A stretch of DNA of 64,000 bases from contig OZ025215.1 of the NCBI GenBank assembly GCA_964019055.1, positions 4,965,001 through 5,029,000 on the forward strand, read 5' to 3'. The notes under the pieces were generated by a model. The model saw only the letters and a program-made list of their open reading frames with translations. It ran no database searches and was not told the DNA's origin. The DNA is from Anthopleura xanthogrammica (taxonomy: Eukaryota; Cnidaria; Anthozoa; Actiniaria; Actiniidae). Shown here one piece after another: positions 10,087 to 22,924 of this stretch (positions are counted from its first letter, which is position 1; each line of letters starts with the position of its first letter). The translations under genes and the position numbers were made by a program.

Positions 10087-13000
10087 ATGAGCAAAAAGTG
10101 GGGGTTTCAGCAAACAGGTGACGCCGTAAGCGAAAAACCTGGTTTTGAGAGCCAAAATGGCCATTTTTCAGTTTTTTGGGCTAAAAAGTTGTTTTTCCCA
10201 GCAAAACAGTGTTTTGGACACCCAAAATGTGCTTTTCTCGGCCAAAACTTGCGTTTAGCAGTGAAAACGTCGTGTTTTGAGCAAAAGAAAATTCTCAGCA
10301 AATTTCCAATTTTCTCAGCAAAAAACAGCTTTTTTGACCAAAAAGCACCTTTACTCAGCCAAAACCGAATTTTTTTTCGCCAAAACGTCGTGTTTTTATC
10401 TCAAGAGGTATAATCATGAGCAAAAAGTGGGGGTTTCAGCAAACAGGTGACGCCGTAAGCGAAAAACCTGGTTTTGAGAGCCAAAATGGCCATTTTTCAG
10501 TTTTTTGGGCTAAAAAGTTGTTTTTCCCAGCAAAACAGTGTTTTGGACACCCAAAATGTGCTTTTCTCGGCCAAAACTTGCGTTTAGCAGTGAAAACGTC
10601 GTGTTTTGAGCAAAAGAAAATTCTCAGCAAATTTCCAATTTTCTCAGCAAAAAACAGCTTTTTTGACCAAAAAGCACGTTTACTCAGCCAAAACCGAATT
10701 TTTTTTCGCCAAAACGTCGTGTTTTTATCTCAAGAGGTATAATCATGAGCAAAAAGTGGGGGTTTCAGCAAACAGGTGACGCCGTAAGCGAAAAACCTGG
10801 TTTTGAGAGCCAAAATGGCCATTTTTCAGTTTTTTGGGCTAAAAAGTTGTTTTTCCCAGCAAAACAGTGTTTTGGACACCCAAAATGTGCTTTTCTCGGC
10901 CAAAACTTGCGTTTAGCAGTGAAAACGTCGTGTTTTGAGCAAAAGAAAATTCTCAGCAAATTTCCAATTTTCTCAGCAAAAAACAGCTTTTTTGACCAAA
11001 AAGCACCTTTACTCAGCCAAAACCGAATTTTTTTTCGCCAAAACGTCGTGTTTTTATCTCAAGAGGTATAATCATGAGCAAAAAGTGGGGGTTTCAGCAA
11101 ACAGGTGACGCCGTAAGCGAAAAACCTGGTTTTGAGAGCCAAAATGGCCATTTTTCAGTTTTTTGGGCTAAAAAGTTGTTTTTCCCAGCAAAACAGTGTT
11201 TTGGACACCCAAAATGTGCTTTTCTCGGCCAAAACTTGCGTTTAGCAGTGAAAACGTCGTGTTTTGAGCAAAAGAAAATTCTCAGCAAATTTCCAATTTT
11301 CTCAGCAAAAAACAGCTTTTTTGACCAAAAAGCACCTTTACTCAGCCAAAACCGAATTTTTTTTCGCCAAAACGTCGTGTTTTTATCTCAAGAGGTATAA
11401 TCATGAGCAAAAAGTGGGGGTTTCAGCAAACAGGTGACGCCGTAAGCGAAAAACCTGGTTTTGAGAGCCAAAATGGCCATTTTTCAGTTTTTTGGGCTAA
11501 AAAGTTGTTTTTCCCAGCAAAACAGTGTTTTGGACACCCAAAATGTGCTTTTCTCGGCCAAAACTTGCGTTTAGCAGTGAAAACGTCGTGTTTTGAGCAA
11601 AAGAAAATTCTCAGCAAATTTCCAATTTTCTCAGCAAAAAACAGCTTTTTTGACCAAAAAGCACCTTTACTCAGCCAAAACCGAATTTTTTTTCGCCAAA
11701 ACGTCGTGTTTTTATCTCAAGAGGTATAATCATGAGCAAAAAGTGGGGGTTTCAGCAAACAGGTGACGCCGTAAGCGAAAAACCTGGTTTTGAGAGCCAA
11801 AATGGCCATTTTTCAGTTTTTTGGGCTAAAAAGTTGTTTTTCCCAGCAAAACAGTGTTTTGGACACCCAAAATGTGCTTTTCTCGGCCAAAACTTGCGTT
11901 TAGCAGTGAAAACGTCGTGTTTTGAGCAAAAGAAAATTCTCAGCAAATTTCCAATTTTCTCAGCAAAAAACAGCTTTTTTGACCAAAAAGCACCTTTACT
12001 CAGCCAAAACCGAATTTTTTTTCGCCAAAACGTCGTGTTTTTATCTCAAGAGGTATAATCATGAGCAAAAAGTGGGGGTTTCAGCAAACAGGTGACGCCG
12101 TAAGCGAAAAACCTGGTTTTGAGAGCCAAAATGGCCATTTTTCAGTTTTTTGGGCTAAAAAGTTGTTTTTCCCAGCAAAACAGTGTTTTGGACACCCAAA
12201 ATGTGCTTTTCTCGGCCAAAACTTGCGTTTAGCAGTGAAAACGTCGTGTTTTGAGCAAAAGAAAATTCTCAGCAAATTTCCAATTTTCTCAGCAAAAAAC
12301 AGCTTTTTTGACCAAAAAGCACCTTTACTCAGCCAAAACCGAATTTTTTTTCGCCAAAACGTCGTGTTTTTATCTCAAGAGGTATAATCATGAGCAAAAA
12401 GTGGGGGTTTCAGCAAACAGGTGACGCCGTAAGCGAAAAACCTGGTTTTGAGAGCCAAAATGGCCATTTTTCAGTTTTTTGGGCTAAAAAGTTGTTTTTC
12501 CCAGCAAAACAGTGTTTTGGACACCCAAAATGTGCTTTTCTCGGCCAAAACTTGCGTTTAGCAGTGAAAACGTCGTGTTTTGAGCAAAAGAAAATTCTCA
12601 GCAAATTTCCAATTTTCTCAGCAAAAAACAGCTTTTTTGACCAAAAAACACCTTTACTCAGCCAAAACCGAATTTTTTTTCGCCAAAAACGTCGTGTTTT
12701 TATCTCAAGAGGTATAATCATGAGCAAAAAGTGGGGGTTTCAGCAAACAGGTGACGCCGTAAGCGAAAAACCTGGTTTTGAGAGCCAAAATGGCCATTTT
12801 TCAGTTTTTTGGGCTAAAAAGTTGTTTTTCCCAGCAAAACAGTGTTTTGGACACCCAAAATGTGCTTTTCTCGGCCAAAACTTGCGTTTAGCAGTGAAAA
12901 CGTCGTGTTTTGAGCAAAAGAAAATTCTCAGCAAATTTCCAATTTTCTCAGCAAAAAACAGCTTTTTTGACCAAAAAGCACCTTTACTCAGCCAAAACCG

Positions 13001-14035
13001 AATTTTTTTTCGCCAAAACGTCGTGTTTTTATCTCAAGAGGTATAATCATGAGCAAAAAGTGGGGGTTTCAGCAAACAGGTGACGCCGTAAGCGAAAAAC
13101 CTGGTTTTGAGAGCCAAAATGGCCATTTTTCAGTTTTTTGGGCTAAAAAGTTGTTTTTCCCAGCAAAACAGTGTTTTGGACACCCAAAATGTGCTTTTCT
13201 CGGCCAAAACTTGCGTTTAGCAGTGAAAACGTCGTGTTTTGAGCAAAAGAAAATTCTCAGCAAATTTCCAATTTTCTCAGCAAAAAACAGCTTTTTTGAC
13301 CAAAAAGCACCTTTACTCAGCCAAAACCGAATTTTTTTTCGCCAAAACGTCGTGTTTTTATCTCAAGAGGTATAATCATGAGCAAAAAGTGGGGGTTTCA
13401 GCAAACAGGTGACGCCGTAAGCGAAAAACCTGGTTTTGAGAGCCAAAATGGCCATTTTTCAGTTTTTTGGGCTAAAAAGTTGTTTTTCCCAGCAAAACAG
13501 TGTTTTGGACACCCAAAATGTGCTTTTCTCGGCCAAAACTTGCGTTTAGCAGTGAAAACGTCGTGTTTTGAGCAAAAGAAAATTCTCAGCAAATTTCAAA
13601 TTTTCTCAGCAAAAAACAGCTTTTTTGACCAAAAAGCACCTTTACTCAGCCAAAACCGAATTTTTTTTCGCCAAAACGTCGTGTTTTTATCTCAAGAGGT
13701 ATAATCATGAGCAAAAAGTGGGGGTTTCAGCAAACAGGTGACGCCGTAAGCGAAAAACCTGGTTTTGAGAGCCAAAATGGCCATTTTTCAGTTTTTTGGG
13801 CTAAAAAGTTGTTTTTCCCAGCAAAACAGTGTTTTGGACACCCAAAATGTGCTTTTCTCGGCCAAAACTTGCGTTTAGCAGTGAAAACGTCGTGTTTTGA
13901 GCAAAAGAAAATTCTCAGCAAATTTCAAATTTTCTCAGCAAAAAACAGCTTTTTTGACCAAAAAGCACCTTTACTCAGCCAAAACCGAATTTTTTTTCGC
14001 CAAAACGTCGTGTTTTTATCTCAAGAGGTATAATC

Positions 14036-14965
14036 ATGAGCAAAAAGTGGGGGTTTCAGCAAACAGGTGACGCCGTAAGCGAAAAACCTGGTTTTGAGAG
14101 CCAAAATGGCCATTTTTCAGTTTTTTGGGCTAAAAAGTTGTTTTTCCCAGCAAAACAGTGTTTTGGACACCCAAAATGTGCTTTTCTCGGCCAAAACTTG
14201 CGTTTAGCAGTGAAAACGTCGTGTTTTGAGCAAAAGAAAATTCTCAGCAAATTTCAAATTTTCTCAGCAAAAAACAGCTTTTTTGACCAAAAAGCACCTT
14301 TACTCAGCCAAAACCGAATTTTTTTTCGCCAAAAACGTCGTGTTTTTATCTCAAGAGGTATAATCATGAGCAAAAAGTGGGGGTTTCAGCAAACAGGTGA
14401 CGCCGTAAGCGAAAAACCTGGTTTTGAGAGCCAAAATGGCCATTTTTCAGTTTTTTGGGCTAAAAAGTTGTTTTTCCCAGCAAAACAGTGTTTTGGACAC
14501 CCAAAATGTGCTTTTCTCGGCCAAAACTTGCGTTTAGCAGTGAAAACGTCGTGTTTTGAGCAAAAGAAAATTCTCAGCAAATTTCAAATTTTCTCAGCAA
14601 AAAACAGCTTTTTTGACCAAAAAGCACCTTTACTCAGCCAAAACCGAATTTTTTTTCGCCAAAACGTCGTGTTTTTATCTCAAGAGGTATAATCATGAGC
14701 AAAAAGTGGGGGTTTCAGCAAACAGGTGACGCCGTAGGCGAAAAACCTGGTTTTGAGAGCCAAAATGGCCATTTTTCAGTTTTTTGGGCTAAAAAGTTGT
14801 TTTTCCCAGCAAAACAGTGTTTTGGACACCCAAAATGTGCTTTTCTCGGCCAAAACTTGCGTTTAGCAGTGAAAACGTCGTGTTTTGAGCAAAAGAAAAT
14901 TCTCAGCAAATTTCAAATTTTCTCAGCAAAAAACAGCTTTTTTGACCAAAAAGCACCTTTACTCA
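14036..14965 (+). repeat. Segmental duplication 2, copy A
   Basis: Consecutive monomers show these markers: at 14036, TTTCAAATT plus an extra A in GCCAAAAACG; at 14366, TTTCAAATT; at 14695, GTAGGCG plus TTTCAAATT. The same order is found at 16341-17270. The right limit is set just before CTGAATT near 14973, which the partner lacks. Confidence 0.85.
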
Positions 14966-16340
14966 GCCAAAACTGAATTTTTTTTCGCCAAAAACGTCGT
15001 GTTTTTATCTCAAGAGGTATAATCATGAGCAAAAAGTGGGGGTTTCAGCAAACAGGTGACGCCGTAAGCGAAAAACCTGGTTTTGAGAGCCAAAATGGCC
15101 ATTTTTCAGTTTTTTGGGCTAAAAAGTTGTTTTTCCCAGCAAAACAGTGTTTTGGACACCCAAAATGTGCTTTTCTCGGCCAAAACTTGCGTTTAGCAGT
15201 GAAAACGTCGTGTTTTGAGCAAAAGAAAATTCTCAGCAAATTTCAAATTTTCTCAGCAAAAAACAGCTTTTTTGACCAAAAAGCACCTTTACTCAGCCAA
15301 AACCGAATTTTTTTTCGCCAAAACGTCGTGTTTTTATCTCAAGAGGTATAATCATGAGCAAAAAGTGGGGGTTTCAGCAAACAGGTGACGCCGTAAGCGA
15401 AAAACCTGGTTTTGAGAGCCAAAATGGCCATTTTTCAGTTTTTTGGGCTAAAAAGTTGTTTTTCCCAGCAAAACAGTGTTTTGGACACCCAAAATGTGCT
15501 TTTCTCGGCCAAAACTTGCGTTTAGCAGTGAAAACGTCGTGTTTTGAGCAAAAGAAAATTCTCAGCAAATTTCCAATTTTCTCAGCAAAAAACAGCTTTT
15601 TTGACCAAAAAGCACCTTTACTCAGCCAAAACCGAATTTTTTTTCGCCAAAACGTCGTGTTTTTATCTCAAGAGGTATAATCATGAGCAAAAAGTGGGGG
15701 TTTCAGCAAACAGGTGACGCCGTAAGCGAAAAACCTGGTTTTGAGAGCCAAAATGGCCATTTTTCAGTTTTTTGGGCTAAAAAGTTGTTTTTCCCAGCAA
15801 AACAGTGTTTTGGACACCCAAAATGTGCTTTTCTCGGCCAAAACTTGCGTTTAGCAGTGAAAACGTCGTGTTTTGAGCAAAAGAAAATTCTCAGCAAATT
15901 TCAAATTTTCTCAGCAAAAAACAGCTTTTTTGACCAAAAAGCACCTTTACTCAGCCAAAACCGAATTTTTTTTCGCCAAAACGTCGTGTTTTTATCTCAA
16001 GAGGTATAATCATGAGCAAAAAGTGGGGGTTTCAGCAAACAGGTGACGCCGTAAGCGAAAAACCTGGTTTTGAGAGCCAAAATGGCCATTTTTCAGTTTT
16101 TTGGGCTAAAAAGTTGTTTTTCCCAGCAAAACAGTGTTTTGGACACCCAAAATGTGCTTTTCTCGGCCAAAACTTGCGTTTAGCAGTGAAAACGTCGTGT
16201 TTTGAGCAAAAGAAAATTCTCAGCAAATTTCCAATTTTCTCAGCAAAAAACAGCTTTTTTGACCAAAAAGCACCTTTACTCAGCCAAAACCGAATTTTTT
16301 TTCGCCAAAACGTCGTGTTTTTATCTCAAGAGGTATAATC

Positions 16341-17270
16341 ATGAGCAAAAAGTGGGGGTTTCAGCAAACAGGTGACGCCGTAAGCGAAAAACCTGGTTTT
16401 GAGAGCCAAAATGGCCATTTTTCAGTTTTTTGGGCTAAAAAGTTGTTTTTCCCAGCAAAACAGTGTTTTGGACACCCAAAATGTGCTTTTCTCGGCCAAA
16501 ACTTGCGTTTAGCAGTGAAAACGTCGTGTTTTGAGCAAAAGAAAATTCTCAGCAAATTTCAAATTTTCTCAGCAAAAAACAGCTTTTTTGACCAAAAAGC
16601 ACCTTTACTCAGCCAAAACCGAATTTTTTTTCGCCAAAAACGTCGTGTTTTTATCTCAAGAGGTATAATCATGAGCAAAAAGTGGGGGTTTCAGCAAACA
16701 GGTGACGCCGTAAGCGAAAAACCTGGTTTTGAGAGCCAAAATGGCCATTTTTCAGTTTTTTGGGCTAAAAAGTTGTTTTTCCCAGCAAAACAGTGTTTTG
16801 GACACCCAAAATGTGCTTTTCTCGGCCAAAACTTGCGTTTAGCAGTGAAAACGTCGTGTTTTGAGCAAAAGAAAATTCTCAGCAAATTTCAAATTTTCTC
16901 AGCAAAAAACAGCTTTTTTGACCAAAAAGCACCTTTACTCAGCCAAAACCGAATTTTTTTTCGCCAAAACGTCGTGTTTTTATCTCAAGAGGTATAATCA
17001 TGAGCAAAAAGTGGGGGTTTCAGCAAACAGGTGACGCCGTAGGCGAAAAACCTGGTTTTGAGAGCCAAAATGGCCATTTTTCAGTTTTTTGGGCTAAAAA
17101 GTTGTTTTTCCCAGCAAAACAGTGTTTTGGACACCCAAAATGTGCTTTTCTCGGCCAAAACTTGCGTTTAGCAGTGAAAACGTCGTGTTTTGAGCAAAAG
17201 AAAATTCTCAGCAAATTTCAAATTTTCTCAGCAAAAAACAGCTTTTTTGACCAAAAAGCACCTTTACTCA
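16341..17270 (+). repeat. Segmental duplication 2, copy B
   Basis: This matches 14036-14965 at a distance of 2305 bp (seven monomers). Its third monomer (17000) shares GTAGGCG but then has TTTTGTTTCGCC where copy A has CTGAATT and an extra A, so the copies part within the tail of that unit. The TTTTGTTTCGCC change also occurs in the monomer at 5372. Confidence 0.85.
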
Positions 17271-19302
17271 GCCAAAACCGAATTTTGTTTCGCCAAAACG
17301 TCGTGTTTTTATCTCAAGAGGTATAATCATGAGCAAAAAGTGGGGGTTTCAGCAAACAGGTGACGCCGTAAGCGAAAAACCTGGTTTTGAGAGCCAAAAT
17401 GGCCATTTTTCAGTTTTTTGGGCTAAAAAGTTGTTTTTCCCAGCAAAACAGTGTTTTGGACACCCAAAATGTGCTTTTCTCGGCCAAAACTTGCGTTTAG
17501 CAGTGAAAACGTCGTGTTTTGAGCAAAAGAAAATTCTCAGCAAATTTCCAATTTTCTCAGCAAAAAACAGCTTTTTTGACCAAAAAGCACCTTTACTCAG
17601 CCAAAACCGAATTTTTTTTCGCCAAAACGTCGTGTTTTTATCTCAAGAGGTATAATCATGAGCAAAAAGTGGGGGTTTCAGCAAACAGGTGACGCCGTAA
17701 GCGAAAAACCTGGTTTTGAGAGCCAAAATGGCCATTTTTCAGTTTTTTGGGCTAAAAAGTTGTTTTTCCCAGCAAAACAGTGTTTTGGACACCCAAAATG
17801 TGCTTTTCTCGGCCAAAACTTGCGTTTAGCAGTGAAAACGTCGTGTTTTGAGCAAAAGAAAATTCTCAGCAAATTTCCAATTTTCTCAGCAAAAAACAGC
17901 TTTTTTGACCAAAAAGCACCTTTACTCAGCCAAAACCGAATTTTTTTTCGCCAAAACGTCGTGTTTTTATCTCAAGAGGTATAATCATGAGCAAAAAGTG
18001 GGGGTTTCAGCAAACAGGTGACGCCGTAAGCGAAAAACCTGGTTTTGAGAGCCAAAATGGCCATTTTTCAGTTTTTTGGGCTAAAAAGTTGTTTTTCCCA
18101 GCAAAACAGTGTTTTGGACACCCAAAATGTGCTTTTCTCGGCCAAAACTTGCGTTTAGCAGTGAAAACGTCGTGTTTTGAGCAAAAGAAAATTCTCAGCA
18201 AATTTCAAATTTTCTCAGCAAAAAACAGCTTTTTTGACCAAAAAGCACCTTTACTCAGCCAAAACCGAATTTTTTTTCGCCAAAACGTCGTGTTTTTATC
18301 TCAAGAGGTATAATCATGAGCAAAAAGTGGGGGTTTCAGCAAACAGGTGACGCCGTAAGCGAAAAACCTGGTTTTGAGAGCCAAAATGGCCATTTTTCAG
18401 TTTTTTGGGCTAAAAAGTTGTTTTTCCCAGCAAAACAGTGTTTTGGACACCCAAAATGTGCTTTTCTCGGCCAAAACTTGCGTTTAGCAGTGAAAACGTC
18501 GTGTTTTGAGCAAAAGAAAATTCTCAGCAAATTTCCAATTTTCTCAGCAAAAAACAGCTTTTTTGACCAAAAAGCACCTTTACTCAGCCAAAACCGAATT
18601 TTTTTTCGCCAAAACGTCGTGTTTTTATCTCAAGAGGTATAATCATGAGCAAAAAGTGGGGGTTTCAGCAAACAGGTGACGCCGTAAGCGAAAAACCTGG
18701 TTTTGAGAGCCAAAATGGCCATTTTTCAGTTTTTTGGGCTAAAAAGTTGTTTTTCCCAGCAAAACAGTGTTTTGGACACCCAAAATGTGCTTTTCTCGGC
18801 CAAAACTTGCGTTTAGCAGTGAAAACGTCGTGTTTTGAGCAAAAGAAAATTCTCAGCAAATTTCCAATTTTCTCAGCAAAAAACAGCTTTTTTGACCAAA
18901 AAGCACCTTTACTCAGCCAAAACCGAATTTTTTTTCGCCAAAACGTCGTGTTTTTATCTCAAGAGGTATAATCATGAGCAAAAAGTGGGGGTTTCAGCAA
19001 ACAGGTGACGCCGTAAGCGAAAAACCTGGTTTTGAGAGCCAAAATGGCCATTTTTCAGTTTTTTGGGCTAAAAAGTTGTTTTTCCCAGCAAAACAGTGTT
19101 TTGGACACCCAAAATGTGCTTTTCTCGGCCAAAACTTGCGTTTAGCAGTGAAAACGTCGTGTTTTGAGCAAAAGAAAATTCTCAGCAAATTTCCAATTTT
19201 CTCAGCAAAAAACAGCTTTTTTGACCAAAAAGCACCTTTACTCAGCCAAAACCGAATTTTTTTTCGCCAAAACGTCGTGTTTTTATCTCAAGAGGTATAA
19301 TC

Positions 19303-20291
19303 ATGAGCAAAAAGTGGGGGTTTCAGCAAACAGGTGACGCCGTAAGCGAAAAACCTGGTTTTGAGAGCCAAAATGGCCATTTTTCAGTTTTTTGGGCTAA
19401 AAAGTTGTTTTTCCCAGCAAAACAGTGTTTTGGACACCCAAAATGTGCTTTTCTCGGCCAAAACTTGCGTTTAGCAGTGAAAACGTCGTGTTTTGAGCAA
19501 AAGAAAATTCTCAGCAAATTTCCAATTTTCTCAGCAAACAACAGCTTTTTTGACCAAAAAGCACCTTTACTCAGCCAAAACCGAATTTTTTTTTCGCCAA
19601 AACGTCGTGTTTTTATCTCAAGAGGTATAATCATGAGCAAAAAGTGGGGGTTTCAGCAAACAGGTGACGCCGTAAGCGAAAAACCTGGTTTTGAGAGCCA
19701 AAATGGCCATTTTTCAGTTTTTTGGGCTAAAAAGTTGTTTTTCCCAGCAAAACAGTGTTTTGGACACCCAAAATGTGCTTTTCTCGGCCAAAACTTGCGT
19801 TTAGCAGTGAAAACGTCGTGTTTTGAGCAAAAGAAAATTCTCAGCAAATTTCCAATTTTCTCAGCAAAAAACAGCTTTTTTGACCAAAAAGCACCTTTAC
19901 TCAGCCAAAACCGAATTTTTTTTTCGCCAAAACGTCGTGTTTTTATCTCAAGAGGTATAATCATGAGCAAAAAGTGGGGGTTTCAGCAAACAGGTGACGC
20001 CGTAAGCGAAAAACCTGGTTTTGAGAGCCAAAATGGCCATTTTTCAGTTTTTTGGGCTAAAAAGTTGTTTTTCCCAGCAAAACAGTGTTTTGGACACCCA
20101 AAATGTGCTTTTCTCGGCTAAAACTTGCGTTTAGCAGTGAAAACGTCGTGTTTTGAGCAAAAGAAAATTCTCAGCAAATTTCAAATTTTCTCAGCAAAAA
20201 ACAGCTTTTTTGACCAAAAAGCACCTTTACTCAGCCAAAACCGAATTTTTTTTCGCCAAAACGTCGTGTTTTTATCTCAAGAGGTATAATC
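19303..20291 (+). repeat. Run of 330-bp monomers with nine-T tract and a stop variant
   Basis: Monomers at 19303 and 19633 have nine T before CGCC instead of eight, as does the one at 20292. The 330-bp length keeps the forward frame in register, so a 272-codon frame runs from 19303 to 20121. It ends at a TAA created by CGGCTAAAAC (C to T) in the monomer at 19963. The same stop variant recurs in the monomer at 45290. I do not consider the joined frame a gene. Confidence 0.85.
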
Positions 20292-22924
20292 ATGAGCAAA
20301 AAGTGGGGGTTTCAGCAAACAGGTGACGCCGTAAGCGAAAAACCTGGTTTTGAGAGCCAAAATGGCCATTTTTCAGTTTTTTGGGCTAAAAAGTTGTTTT
20401 TCCCAGCAAAACAGTGTTTTGGACACCCAAAATGTGCTTTTCTCGGCCAAAACTTGCGTTTAGCAGTGAAAACGTCGTGTTTTGAGCAAAAGAAAATTCT
20501 CAGCAAATTTCCAATTTTCTCAGCAAAAAACAGCTTTTTTGACCAAAAAGCACCTTTACTCAGCCAAAACCGAATTTTTTTTTCGCCAAAACGTCGTGTT
20601 TTTATCTCAAGAGGTATAATCATGAGCAAAAAGTGGGGGTTTCAGCAAACAGGTGACGCCGTAAGCGAAAAACCTGGTTTTGAGAGCCAAAATGGCCATT
20701 TTTCAGTTTTTTGGGCTAAAAAGTTGTTTTTCCCAGCAAAACAGTGTTTTGGACACCCAAAATGTGCTTTTCTCGGCCAAAACTTGCGTTTAGCAGTGAA
20801 AACGTCGTGTTTTGAGCAAAAGAAAATTCTCAGCAAATTTCCAATTTTCTCAGCAAAAAACAGCTTTTTTGACCAAAAAGCACCTTTACTCAGCCAAAAC
20901 CGAATTTTTTTTCGCCAAAACGTCGTGTTTTTATCTCAAGAGGTATAATCATGAGCAAAAAGTGGGGGTTTCAGCAAACAGGTGACGCCGTAAGCGAAAA
21001 ACCTGGTTTTGAGAGCCAAAATGGCCATTTTTCAGTTTTTTGGGCTAAAAAGTTGTTTTTCCCAGCAAAACAGTGTTTTGGACACCCAAAATGTGCTTTT
21101 CTCGGCCAAAACTTGCGTTTAGCAGTGAAAACGTCGTGTTTTGAGCAAAAGAAAATTCTCAGCAAATTTCCAATTTTCTCAGCAAAAAACAGCTTTTTTG
21201 ACCAAAAAGCACCTTTACTCAGCCAAAACCGAATTTTTTTTCGCCAAAACGTCGTGTTTTTATCTCAAGAGGTATAATCATGAGCAAAAAGTGGGGGTTT
21301 CAGCAAACAGGTGACGCCGTAAGCGAAAAACCTGGTTTTGAGAGCCAAAATGGCCATTTTTCAGTTTTTTGGGCTAAAAAGTTGTTTTTCCCAGCAAAAC
21401 AGTGTTTTGGACACCCAAAATGTGCTTTTCTCGGCCAAAACTTGCGTTTAGCAGTGAAAACGTCGTGTTTTGAGCAAAAGAAAATTCTCAGCAAATTTCC
21501 AATTTTCTCAGCAAAAAACAGCTTTTTTGACCAAAAAGCACCTTTACTCAGCCAAAACCGAATTTTTTTTCGCCAAAACGTCGTGTTTTTATCTCAAGAG
21601 GTATAATCATGAGCAAAAAGTGGGGGTTTCAGCAAACAGGTGACGCCGTAAGCGAAAAACCTGGTTTTGAGAGCCAAAATGGCCATTTTTCAGTTTTTTG
21701 GGCTAAAAAGTTGTTTTTCCCAGCAAAACAGTGTTTTGGACACCCAAAATGTGCTTTTCTCGGCCAAAACTTGCGTTTAGCAGCGAAAACGTCGTGTTTT
21801 GAGCAAAAGAAAATTCTCAGCAAATTTCCAATTTTCTCAGCAAAAAACAGCTTTTTTGACCAAAAAGCACCTTTACTCAGCCAAAACCGAATTTTTTTTC
21901 GCCAAAACGTCGTGTTTTTATCTCAAGAGGTATAATCATGAGCAAAAAGTGGGGGTTTCAGCAAACAGGTGACGCCGTAAGCGAAAAACCTGGTTTTGAG
22001 AGCCAAAATGGCCATTTTTCAGTTTTTTGGGCTAAAAAGTTGTTTTTCCCAGCAAAACAGTGTTTTGGACACCCAAAATGTGCTTTTCTCGGCCAAAACT
22101 TGCGTTTAGCAGTGAAAACGTCGTGTTTTGAGCAAAAGAAAATTCTCAGCAAATTTCCAATTTTCTCAGCAAAAAACAGCTTTTTTGACCAAAAAGCACC
22201 TTTACTCAGCCAAAACCGAATTTTTTTTCGCCAAAACGTCGTGTTTTTATCTCAAGAGGTATAATCATGAGCAAAAAGTGGGGGTTTCAGCAAACAGGTG
22301 ACGCCGTAAGCGAAAAACCTGGTTTTGAGAGCCAAAATGGCCATTTTTCAGTTTTTTGGGCTAAAAAGTTGTTTTTCCCAGCAAAACAGTGTTTTGGACA
22401 CCCAAAATGTGCTTTTCTCGGCCAAAACTTGCGTTTAGCAGTGAAAACGTCGTGTTTTGAGCAAAAGAAAATTCTCAGCAAATTTCCAATTTTCTCAGCA
22501 AAAAACAGCTTTTTTGACCAAAAAGCACCTTTACTCAGCCAAAACCGAATTTTTTTTCGCCAAAACGTCGTGTTTTTATCTCAAGAGGTATAATCATGAG
22601 CAAAAAGTGGGGGTTTCAGCAAACAGGTGACGCCGTAAGCGAAAAACCTGGTTTTGAGAGCCAAAATGGCCATTTTTCAGTTTTTTGGGCTAAAAAGTTG
22701 TTTTTCCCAGCAAAACAGTGTTTTGGACACCCAAAATGTGCTTTTCTCGGCCAAAACTTGCGTTTAGCAGTGAAAACGTCGTGTTTTGAGCAAAAGAAAA
22801 TTCTCAGCAAATTTCCAATTTTCTCAGCAAAAAACAGCTTTTTTGACCAAAAAGCACCTTTACTCAGCCAAAACCGAATTTTTTTTCGCCAAAACGTCGT
22901 GTTTTTATCTCAAGAGGTATAATC

